From an uncultured delta proteobacterium (GTDB taxonomy: Bacteria > Myxococcota_A > Polyangia > Polyangiales > Ga0077539): a stretch of DNA of 6,175 nucleotides. The DNA lies in the NCBI GenBank assembly GCA_903860995.1, contig CAIOSS010001240.1, positions 1 through 6,175 of the forward strand, read 5' to 3'. The number at the start of each line of letters is the position of its first letter. The stretch's first letter is position 1. The notes under the pieces were generated by a model, which was not told the DNA's origin, ran no database searches, and was given only the letters and a program-made list of their open reading frames with translations. Shown one piece after another: positions 1 to 6,175 of this stretch. Position numbers and translations under genes: made by a program.

Positions 1-112
1 CGTTGGAGCACCTACCCGCCCAAGTCCGTCGCTCCCTTGCGACCCTTGCGACCCTTGCGGTTCTCCTCCCAAGGCGCCCTGCTCAACCCGTCAGAACTCC
101 TGCGACGCGGTA
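1..112. other. Intergenic segment downstream of the histidine kinase gene
   Basis: No coding region can be supported here. The open frame that crosses it on the minus strand is a compositional shadow of the kinase gene. The segment holds a 9-bp tandem repeat (separate entry). A weak stem could form between CCTTG at 53-57 and CAAGG at 70-74 with a 12-base loop, but it is too short and lacks a T-run, so I do not call a terminator. Confidence 0.6.
34..60. repeat. Three-copy 9-bp tandem repeat (CCCTTGCGA)
   Basis: CCCTTGCGA occurs at 34-42 and 43-51, and CCCTTGCGG at 52-60, in perfect head-to-tail register. On the minus strand it reads as repeated CGCAAGGGT. It sits just beyond the stop codon of the histidine kinase, outside any supported gene. 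Short tandem repeats of the CGCAAGGG type are seen between genes in various GC-rich environmental bacteria. Its function is unknown, and chance slippage is possible with only three copies. Confidence 0.8.
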
Positions 113-1363
113 CTAGGCGGTCTCGGCCGGAGCCCGTCGCGGCAGCACGATCCGGAACGTGGTGCCCTCGCCGGCCTCGGAGCGCACCGTGATGCCGCCG
201 CCGTGCGCCCGCACGATCTCGCAGACGATGTAGAGCCCGAGGCCGAGGCCCTTGGAGTCCTTGTCCCCGTGGTAGGGCTCGAAGAGGGTCGGGAGCAGCG
301 ACGCCCGGATGGGCGCCCCGCGGCTCTGCACCGTGAGGGTCACCTCGTCGCCGTCGCCGCCGTGCACCCCGACGCTGATCGGGTCTTCGCCGTGGACCAC
401 GGCGTTCGAGATCAGGTTGCTCAGCACCTGCTCCAGGCGGTCGGGGTCCCACTCGCCCTGGAGGTCGCCGCTCGTCACGCACTCGATCGCCCGCCCGGGG
501 TGCGCCTCCCGCGCCTCCGCCACCTGGTCGGCGCAGAGGCGCCCGAGCCCGCAGGCGCGCCGCTGGATGGGGATGCCACCGCCGAGGCGCGCCCGGGCGA
601 AGAGCAGCAGCGACTCGATCATCGCCTCCATCCGCCGACTGCTGCGCGAGATGCGCGCGGCGAGCTCGGCCGTACGCTGCTCCGAGCCGTCGTGCGCGAG
701 CAGGTGCGCCGCCATCTTGATGGCGCTGAGCGGCGACCGGAGATCGTGCCCAAGGATGCCGATGAACTGGTCGCGCGCCTCCTCGATGCGCACCCGGTCG
801 GAGACGTCGGTCATGGTGCCCATCCACTCGCGCGCCGGCCCGGTGCCGGGGATGGGCACCGCGCGCGACGTCACCCACGCATAGCTGCCGTCGCCCCGGC
901 GCAGCCGGTGGTCGGTCGCGTAGGCGCCGCTCGCCGCGACCGAGGCCTCCCAGGCCGAGCGCACCCGCTCGCGCTCGCTCGGGTGCAGGTTGTCGAGCCA
1001 GCCCCACGCGGCATAGTTCGCCGACTCTTGCGGGGTCGTGCCGGTGAAGCGCCACCAGCTCTCCGGCTCGACCCGGATGCGGCCGTCCGCGTCGGCGCGC
1101 CACACGACCGCGGCCGACGTCGTCACCAGCGACCGGAAGCGCTCCTCGCTCTCCTGCACGGCGATGCGCGCGGCATCGGCGGCGTCGGCGGCGTCCTGCG
1201 CGCGCAGCGCCGCGAGGATGAGCTTCTCGTTGGCCTCCCGCACCTGGGCGAGGAGGAGGTCGCGCGCGGCGGTGGCGGCGCGCAACTCGTCGCCGACGAT
1301 CGCCAGACCGTCCTGCTCGCCCGCCTGCGCCGTTCCTGGTTCGTCCTTCATGCCTCCGCTCAC
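113..1363 (-). CDS. Soluble PAS-domain sensor histidine kinase
   Basis: A 416-residue cytoplasmic two-component kinase; no signal peptide or membrane helix is visible. Residues about 20-75 form an Ala/Glu-rich helix, likely a coiled coil, that includes a DAADAADAA stretch. A PAS domain with PAC motif follows (about 72-190; conserved WMGTMTDVSDR at the end). The HisKA dimerisation helix (about 195-255) carries the H-box GHDLRSPLSAI with phospho-acceptor His206. The HATPase domain (about 300-410) has an N-box (SNLISNAVVHG, Asn316/Asn320) and a G2 box (GLGLGLYI, 373-380). The G1 box is altered: QSRGAPI replaces the usual DxGxG. The gene lies 5 bases after the KaiC-like gene, so it is co-transcribed and may receive its signal from that ATPase. 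The GTG start at 1363 has no clear ribosome site. ATG at 1351 is an alternative, but its GGAGG is only one base away. The partner response regulator is not in the window. Confidence 0.93.
   Translation of the reverse strand: MSGGMKDEPGTAQAGEQDGLAIVGDELRAATAARDLLLAQVREANEKLILAALRAQDAADAADAARIAVQESEERFRSLVTTSAAVVWRADADGRIRVEPESWWRFTGTTPQESANYAAWGWLDNLHPSERERVRSAWEASVAASGAYATDHRLRRGDGSYAWVTSRAVPIPGTGPAREWMGTMTDVSDRVRIEEARDQFIGILGHDLRSPLSAIKMAAHLLAHDGSEQRTAELAARISRSSRRMEAMIESLLLFARARLGGGIPIQRRACGLGRLCADQVAEAREAHPGRAIECVTSGDLQGEWDPDRLEQVLSNLISNAVVHGEDPISVGVHGGDGDEVTLTVQSRGAPIRASLLPTLFEPYHGDKDSKGLGLGLYIVCEIVRAHGGGITVRSEAGEGTTFRIVLPRRAPAETA
1169..1195 (-). repeat. Coding repeat for Asp-Ala-Ala triplets in the kinase linker
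   Basis: Three near-perfect copies of the 9-mer GACGCCGCC (minus sense) encode DAADAADAA at residues 57-65 of the histidine kinase. They lie in the predicted helix that precedes the PAS domain. The last copy differs by synonymous changes (GAT, GCG). The repeat keeps helical propensity and probably only sets linker length. Confidence 0.7.
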
Positions 1364-1368
1364 CGATG

Positions 1369-2835
1369 TCAGTCGCCGGGGTCGCCGATACGCTGCGCGT
1401 TGCCGACGAGGAGCCCCTGGAACCGGGTGGTCGCCTCCCCGATCACCAGACCGTTGGAGCCGATTTCGTAGAAGCGCAACCGGGTGTCGTGAGCTCCTCC
1501 CCGCATCTTGGCGATGACCAGGAAGCGCCGGAGCTCACCCTGGACCTCGACGTAGCGCTGCAGGACGATCACGTCCGTCAGGAACGAGCTCCCATGCGGG
1601 CTCAGCCGCAGCTCGGAGTACGACTCGACCAGCTCGGCGGTCATCACCACGGTGACGCCGAGGCGCAGCAGCGCGCCGACCATCCGGTAGAGCGACTCCC
1701 GGAAATCCTCTCGAAACGACGGCGCGAGCGCGAGCTCCAGGCCCGAGAGGGAGTCGATCACCAGACGCTTCGCGCCGATGCGCTTCACCGCGGCCGCGAG
1801 CTCCTCCATCGTCTCGTCGACCGACAGGTCGAGCGGGCGGAGGTACAACATCTCGAGCTTTCCAGCCGCGATGAGCTCCTGCAGGAAGCGCCCGTCGGGC
1901 GCGGTGGTCAGGTACTCTTCGGGGCGCCTCTCGAAGGCGGCGATCACGCCGGGTTCGCCGCGCTCGATGCCCTCGCGGACGAACTGCGTCGCGGCGATGG
2001 TCTTGCCCGACCCGGAGGGGCCGACGATCATCATCGAGTAGCCCATGGGGATGCCGCCGCCGAGCATCTCGTCGAGGCCGGGGATGCCCATCAGCTTGCG
2101 CTCGAGCGGCCCTGCGGGCCGGGCGTGCGGCGGGTCGGGGTTCGGGAGCCGGGGGTACACCCTCAGCCCCGCCTCGGAGATCTTGAGCGTGTGCAGGCCG
2201 GGAATCTGCCCCTGGCCCCGCATCTTCACCACCTGCACCTTGCGCACGATGGAGTTGCGCTCGGCCTTCTGCAGCAGCCGCACGATGCCATCGGCGACGG
2301 TGAAGATCGGGTTGCTCTCGTCGGCATCGTCGTACTCGCCGACGAGGAAGGTCGTCGCCTCCCAGCTCGTGAGGTGCAGGCTCAGGCGCTCGACGAACTG
2401 TTGCAGGTCGATGCCGCCCTGCGCGACCGGCCGCCGGGTCATGGCGCGAAACGAGTCGACGAACACCAGCCGCGGGCCCGTCGCCTCGACCTCCTGGATG
2501 ATCCGCTCCAGGACCTTCTCGAGCCCGTCGGCGACGAGCTCGGCCCCGAGGTGGAGGAAGTGGATGCAGCCCGGGATGAGCGCGGGGTCGAAGAACGCGA
2601 ACTGCTGCTGATACCGCAGCATCTTCAGCGGGGGCTCGCCGCAGATCATGACGAAGAGCGCCGGCCGCTCGGGGCTGGCGTTGGCGAACATGATCTGGTG
2701 CGCGAGGGTGGTCTTGCCGCCGCCGGGCGGGCCCGCGATGAGGTTGAAGGAGAACTCCGGCAGGCCGCCGCCGAGGACGTCGTCGAGGCCGGGGACGCCG
2801 GTAGGAAGCTTCGTGATCTGGACCCGTTGGCTCAC
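1369..2835 (-). CDS. KaiC-like double RecA-fold ATPase (RAD55/KaiC superfamily)
   Basis: A 488-residue cytoplasmic protein with two tandem KaiC domains, close in length to cyanobacterial KaiC (about 519 residues). Domain 1 spans about 7-230: GVPGLDDVLGGGLP, Walker A GPPGGGKTT (35-43), a single Glu67 in CGEPP, Walker B RLVFVDS (122-128) and KMRG (204-207). Domain 2 spans about 246-475: GIPGLDEMLGGGIP, Walker A GPSGSGKT (272-279), Glu302 at the catalytic position, Walker B KRLVIDS (356-362) and KMRG (443-446). By family knowledge these bind and hydrolyse ATP and usually form hexamers. The KaiC phosphosite region aligns as HGSSFLTD (414-421): Ser431 is kept as Ser417 but Thr432 becomes Phe418. 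The GTG start at 2835 overlaps the upstream stop as GTGA and has GAGGAG five bases upstream. A longer frame reaching 3144 runs over the upstream gene and is not used. Because kaiA and kaiB are absent from the window, I would not assume a clock role and leave the symbol blank. Confidence 0.93.
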   Translation of the reverse strand: MSQRVQITKLPTGVPGLDDVLGGGLPEFSFNLIAGPPGGGKTTLAHQIMFANASPERPALFVMICGEPPLKMLRYQQQFAFFDPALIPGCIHFLHLGAELVADGLEKVLERIIQEVEATGPRLVFVDSFRAMTRRPVAQGGIDLQQFVERLSLHLTSWEATTFLVGEYDDADESNPIFTVADGIVRLLQKAERNSIVRKVQVVKMRGQGQIPGLHTLKISEAGLRVYPRLPNPDPPHARPAGPLERKLMGIPGLDEMLGGGIPMGYSMMIVGPSGSGKTIAATQFVREGIERGEPGVIAAFERRPEEYLTTAPDGRFLQELIAAGKLEMLYLRPLDLSVDETMEELAAAVKRIGAKRLVIDSLSGLELALAPSFREDFRESLYRMVGALLRLGVTVVMTAELVESYSELRLSPHGSSFLTDVIVLQRYVEVQGELRRFLVIAKMRGGAHDTRLRFYEIGSNGLVIGEATTRFQGLLVGNAQRIGDPGD

Positions 2836-3284
2836 GGCGTCTCCTCGGTAGTTCTGGTCGAAACTTCGTCGGGCCACACCTCGGCCAGCAGGCGCAGCAC
2901 CAGGGTGTCTCCGATGAGGCCCCCGAGGAGACGGAGCACGTCGGTCACCAGGCACAGCGACGCCTCGCGCGCCGCCTCCGGTGTCTGGGCTTGGAGGCAC
3001 GCATACAGGGCCTGCCACCGCCCGTCGTGGCCCGCGTGCGGGTCGCCCACGAGCCACGGGTAGCGTGCCCTCGTCAGGAAGAGGCTGCGGACGAAGAGCG
3101 CCGACATCCCGCGGTGTCCGACGACCCGCCCGAGGTGCGAGCACAGCTTCTCGCTCGCCTGGACGGTGCCCGCCGCCACGCCGCTCGCGCTCTCGTCGCG
3201 AGCCTCCTCACGCCCGAGCATCCTGCGCGCGACCGCCAGCACATGATCGCCTCTCTCCGCGCTCGGGTCTGTGGGGTTCGTCAC
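2832..3284 (-). CDS. Conserved-looking helical protein of unknown function, first gene of the KaiC operon
   Basis: A 150-residue soluble protein that I cannot assign to a named family. It looks almost entirely alpha-helical. A central segment (about 40-75: SEKLCSHLGRVVGHRGMSAL, then a hydrophobic/basic helix) is followed by a short FPWL-like turn (YPWLVGDP, 75-82) and a C-terminal amphipathic helix pair (about 103-138) with LVTDVLRLLGGLIGDTL. There is no signal peptide or membrane segment. The first 40 residues are polar and probably flexible. The GTG start at 3284 is preferred because GAGGAG sits seven bases upstream. An ATG at 3320 in the same frame would add 12 residues but lacks a convincing ribosome site. 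The stop codon overlaps the KaiC-like start by four bases, so the two products are likely made in fixed ratio and may interact. A regulator or adaptor of the ATPase is an inference from position only. Confidence 0.82.
   Translation of the reverse strand: MTNPTDPSAERGDHVLAVARRMLGREEARDESASGVAAGTVQASEKLCSHLGRVVGHRGMSALFVRSLFLTRARYPWLVGDPHAGHDGRWQALYACLQAQTPEAAREASLCLVTDVLRLLGGLIGDTLVLRLLAEVWPDEVSTRTTEETP
2841..2846 (-). promoter_or_regulatory. Ribosome binding site of the KaiC-like gene
   Basis: GAGGAG on the minus strand lies five bases before the GTG at 2835, inside the end of the upstream gene. It fixes the start and, with the GTGA overlap, points to translational coupling. Confidence 0.75.
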
Positions 3285-3291
3285 GAACGCG

Positions 3292-3297
3292 CTCCTC
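3292..3297 (-). promoter_or_regulatory. Ribosome binding site deciding the start of the first operon gene
   Basis: GAGGAG on the minus strand lies seven bases upstream of the GTG at 3284. The in-frame ATG at 3320 has nothing comparable, so this site argues for the shorter product. Confidence 0.7.
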
Positions 3298-3348
3298 GCC
3301 CCCGTTGGTAAGGGTCGCATCGGGATGAGAGCTCGGTAAAGCAGAGTC

Positions 3349-3374
3349 CTACTGAGCGAGCCTTCTTACTACTG
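3349..3374. repeat. Pair of CTACTG direct repeats, candidate operator
   Basis: CTACTG occurs at 3349-3354 and again at 3369-3374, a 20-base period or about two helical turns. Both copies lie in the AT-richer part of the divergent region, upstream of the KaiC operon. The spacing would suit a dimeric regulator, but hexamers can recur by chance, so this is tentative. Confidence 0.25.
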
Positions 3375-3404
3375 CCTCCGCCCTACATCGGCCAGCCCCA
3401 ATCT

Positions 3405-3421
3405 CCCCGCGGACGTCGGGG
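3405..3421. repeat. Small inverted repeat CCCCG-N7-CGGGG
   Basis: Five-base arms at 3405-3409 and 3417-3421 flank a seven-base loop, with the palindrome GACGTC overlapping at 3412-3417. It lies about 110 bases upstream of the FHA activator start. It could be a hairpin in the leader or a binding site. In GC-rich DNA such arms are common, so significance is uncertain. Confidence 0.3.
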
Positions 3422-3513
3422 CCCACGACACCCTCCGCAACCGCGCCGTGGCGTCCGGCCGATATGCGCCGCGGCGGCCCCGTATCCCTCTCCATCGCAT
3501 CGGGAGCCCGCCC

Positions 3514-3524
3514 GGAGGTGATCC
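3514..3524 (+). promoter_or_regulatory. Extended ribosome binding site of the FHA activator gene
   Basis: GGAGGTGATCC is an 11-base match to the complement of the universal 16S rRNA 3' end (GGATCACCTCC). The GGAGG core lies 13 bases before the ATG at 3532, longer than usual, but the pairing continues to seven bases from the start. It decides for ATG 3532 over the upstream in-frame GTG at 3448. Confidence 0.75.
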
Positions 3525-3531
3525 CATCCCC

Positions 3532-5138
<1,607 letters not shown>

Positions 5139-5142
<4 letters not shown>

Positions 5143-5852
5143 TCCCGATCAGAGACCTCAACCCGACGCGCAACACCCCGTGGGTCACCTGGACGCTCCT
5201 GCTGCTCTGCGGCCTGGTGTTCATCTGGCAGGCCGTGCTTCCGGTGGGCGCCGACCGCGACTTCGTCTTCGCCTACGGGCTCATCCCCCGCCGGGTGATG
5301 TTCTCGCAAGACCCGGCGGTGCTGCTCACCGTGTTCACGTCGATGTTCATGCACGGCGGGCTCATGCACATCCTCGGCAACCTGTGGTTCCTGCGGATGT
5401 TCGGCGACAACGTCGAAGACAACGTGGGGCCCGTGCGCTTCACGCTCTTCTACCTGCTCTGCGGCCTCGCCGCGGCGGGCGCCCAGATCGCCATGAGCCC
5501 CGCCTCCGGGGTCCCGATGGTGGGCGCCTCCGGGGCCATCGCGGGGGTGCTCGCGGCCTACCTGGTGCTCTTCCCCCACGCGCGCGTCGTGGCCCTCGTC
5601 CCGATCTTCATCTTCATCCAGTTCATGGAGATCCCGGCCTTCGTCTTCATCGCCCTCTGGTTCGGGCTCCAGTTCTTCTCGGGCATCGGCTCCATCGGCG
5701 CCGCGGGCGGCGGCGTCGCCTACTGGGCCCACATCGGCGGCTTCGTCGCGGGCCTCGCGCTGGTGTACCTCTTCCGCACGCCGCGCCCCCCGGCGCCGCG
5801 CGTGGCCTTCGAGCGCTCGCAGATGCAATGGCGCAACGGCCGGGGAGGGTAG
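5139..5852 (+). CDS. Rhomboid family intramembrane serine protease
   Basis: A 237-residue polytopic membrane protein of typical bacterial rhomboid size (COG0705/GlpG-like class). Rhomboids cleave substrate transmembrane helices within the membrane. The N-terminus begins MIPIRDLNPTRNTPWVT, typical of one rhomboid subgroup, followed by TM1 (about 16-36). The L1 loop/TM2 motif HGGLMHILGN (72-81) supplies the conserved His77 and Asn81. The catalytic Ser131 lies in GASGAIAG, and the partner His198 in AHIGGFVAG; six or seven membrane segments are likely, ending near 213. A short polar, basic tail follows. The ATG at 5139 overlaps the activator stop (ATGA), and no strong ribosome site is seen, so translation is probably coupled. 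An in-frame extension back to 4989 lies within the activator gene and is not used. Substrate is unknown. The pairing with an FHA sigma-54 activator hints at membrane signalling, which is inference. Confidence 0.95.
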
Positions 5853-5873
5853 CGCCGACCCCACCCCCTTCCC

Positions 5874-6175
5874 TCAGTGTCGGTAGAGCCAGCTCTCCGC
5901 CCGGCCGCCGCCCGCGATCCACACGCTGCCCGTCGTCAGCGGGAGCATCGACAGGCCCTCGTAGGGCAGCGACGCCACCGTCACGCCCGCCCTCGGGGTG
6001 CGCGCCGCGCTCACGTCGATGACCTCCACCGCGTCGGCGGGCATCCCGTCGGCGCCGGTGCCCGAGGCCACCACCACCCGCTCGCCCTCCGCCAGCGCCG
6101 CCGCCGCGTCGCGTCGCCGCTGCGTGAGCAGCCCCCGCACGCCCAGCAGCACCGCGCAGCCGCCCGTCGCGCAGC
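5874..6175 (-). CDS. C-terminal part of an unidentified protein (gene runs off the right edge)
   Basis: An open minus-strand frame enters from the right edge and ends at TGA 5874-5876; about 99 codons are present and the true start lies outside the window. The GTG at 6152 is only an internal codon, since the frame stays open upstream (reading CATGGCAVLLGVRG). The fragment alternates short beta-strand-like segments with turns: GERVVVASGTG, DAVEVIDVSAA, then SLPYEGLSMLPLTTGSVWIAGGG, ending WLYRH. The final part weakly resembles a kelch-type propeller blade (L..G.V.IAGG), of the kind seen in secreted or lipoprotein propellers of Myxococcota, but one blade is too little to call. It converges on the rhomboid gene with 21 bases between the stops. 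Confidence 0.65.
   Translation of the reverse strand, partial: CATGGCAVLLGVRGLLTQRRRDAAAALAEGERVVVASGTGADGMPADAVEVIDVSAARTPRAGVTVASLPYEGLSMLPLTTGSVWIAGGGRAESWLYRH

Larger units (their letters stand above)
3285..3531. promoter_or_regulatory. Divergent intergenic region, presumed to hold promoters for both operons
   Basis: This stretch separates the minus-strand KaiC operon from the plus-strand FHA activator-rhomboid pair, so promoters for both are expected here. Bases about 3335-3375 are AT-richer than their surroundings. I found no good TTGACA/TATAAT pair and no GG-N10-GC sigma-54 element of acceptable quality on either strand. Visible structure is limited to two CTACTG hexamers and one small inverted repeat, listed separately. 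The open frame from GTG 3448 into the activator has no ribosome site and is not counted as coding. Confidence 0.5.

Noticed and set aside
53..74. Possible terminator hairpin after the kinase operon
   Set aside because: Only a five-base stem with a 12-base loop and no T-run; not convincing.
12..1103. Long minus-strand open frame over the histidine kinase gene
   Set aside because: It is a shifted frame in the same strand, rich in Arg/Ala/Gly/Pro with no domain, while the overlapping frame encodes a clear PAS-HisKA-HATPase protein.
203..1517. Plus-strand open frames opposite the histidine kinase gene
   Set aside because: They are antisense shadows caused by high GC; compositions are Arg/His/Pro-rich and no motif is recognisable.
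1366..3063. 565-codon plus-strand frame opposite the KaiC-like gene
   Set aside because: Antisense to a gene with two full sets of Walker motifs; the translation is Asp/Glu/His/Arg-rich and lacks any fold signature.
2836..3144. 103-residue N-terminal extension of the KaiC-like gene
   Set aside because: It lies over the upstream gene in another frame, has no ribosome site, and the family homology starts just after the GTG at 2835, which has GAGGAG before it.
3440..3470. Possible sigma-54 promoter (TGGC near 3449 or GGCGCGGTTGC on the minus strand)
   Set aside because: The spacing between GG and GC is not the required ten bases in any register I tried.
3448..3531. 28-residue N-terminal extension of the sigma-54 activator from GTG 3448
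   Set aside because: No ribosome site precedes it and the residues are Arg/Pro-rich, whereas ATG 3532 has an 11-base match to the anti-Shine-Dalgarno.

Overview
This window comes from a very GC-rich bacterium. Third codon positions are almost always G or C, GTG starts are common, and long antisense open frames appear as side effects of composition. The gene content is a KaiC-like double ATPase with a PAS histidine kinase, an FHA-domain sigma-54 activator and a rhomboid protease. That mix, plus the composition, fits Myxococcota or a related deltaproteobacterial-type lineage. This is inference from style and content only; there is no marker gene in the window.

Left half, minus strand (about 3284 down to 113): a tight three-gene operon. 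It reads, in transcription order, a 150-residue helical protein of unknown function, a 488-residue two-domain KaiC/RAD55-type ATPase, and a soluble PAS sensor histidine kinase. The first two genes overlap by four bases (GTGA). The kinase follows the ATPase after a gap of a few bases. The layout suggests that the ATPase state is read out by the kinase, as in the cyanobacterial KaiC-SasA pair, but no kaiA, kaiB or response regulator is visible. Bases 1-112 lie downstream of the operon and hold a small three-copy 9-bp tandem repeat.

Middle (3285-3531): a divergent intergenic region of about 250 bp. It should hold promoters for both directions, but I could not assign a convincing -35/-10 or sigma-54 element. 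It has an AT-richer patch, a pair of hexamer direct repeats and a small inverted repeat.

Right half, plus strand (3532-5852): a sigma-54-dependent activator with an FHA sensory domain instead of a receiver domain, overlapping by four bases (ATGA) with a rhomboid intramembrane serine protease that has an intact Ser/His dyad. The two are almost certainly co-translated. The FHA domain implies phosphothreonine input from a Ser/Thr kinase encoded elsewhere. A convergent minus-strand gene enters from the right edge (5874-6175). Only its last 100 or so codons are present and it cannot be identified firmly.

The most interesting points are the compact unknown-KaiC-kinase operon, the altered phosphorylation site in the second KaiC domain, an abrupt island of AT-rich rare codons inside the sigma-54 activator, and the translational coupling of that activator to a rhomboid protease.
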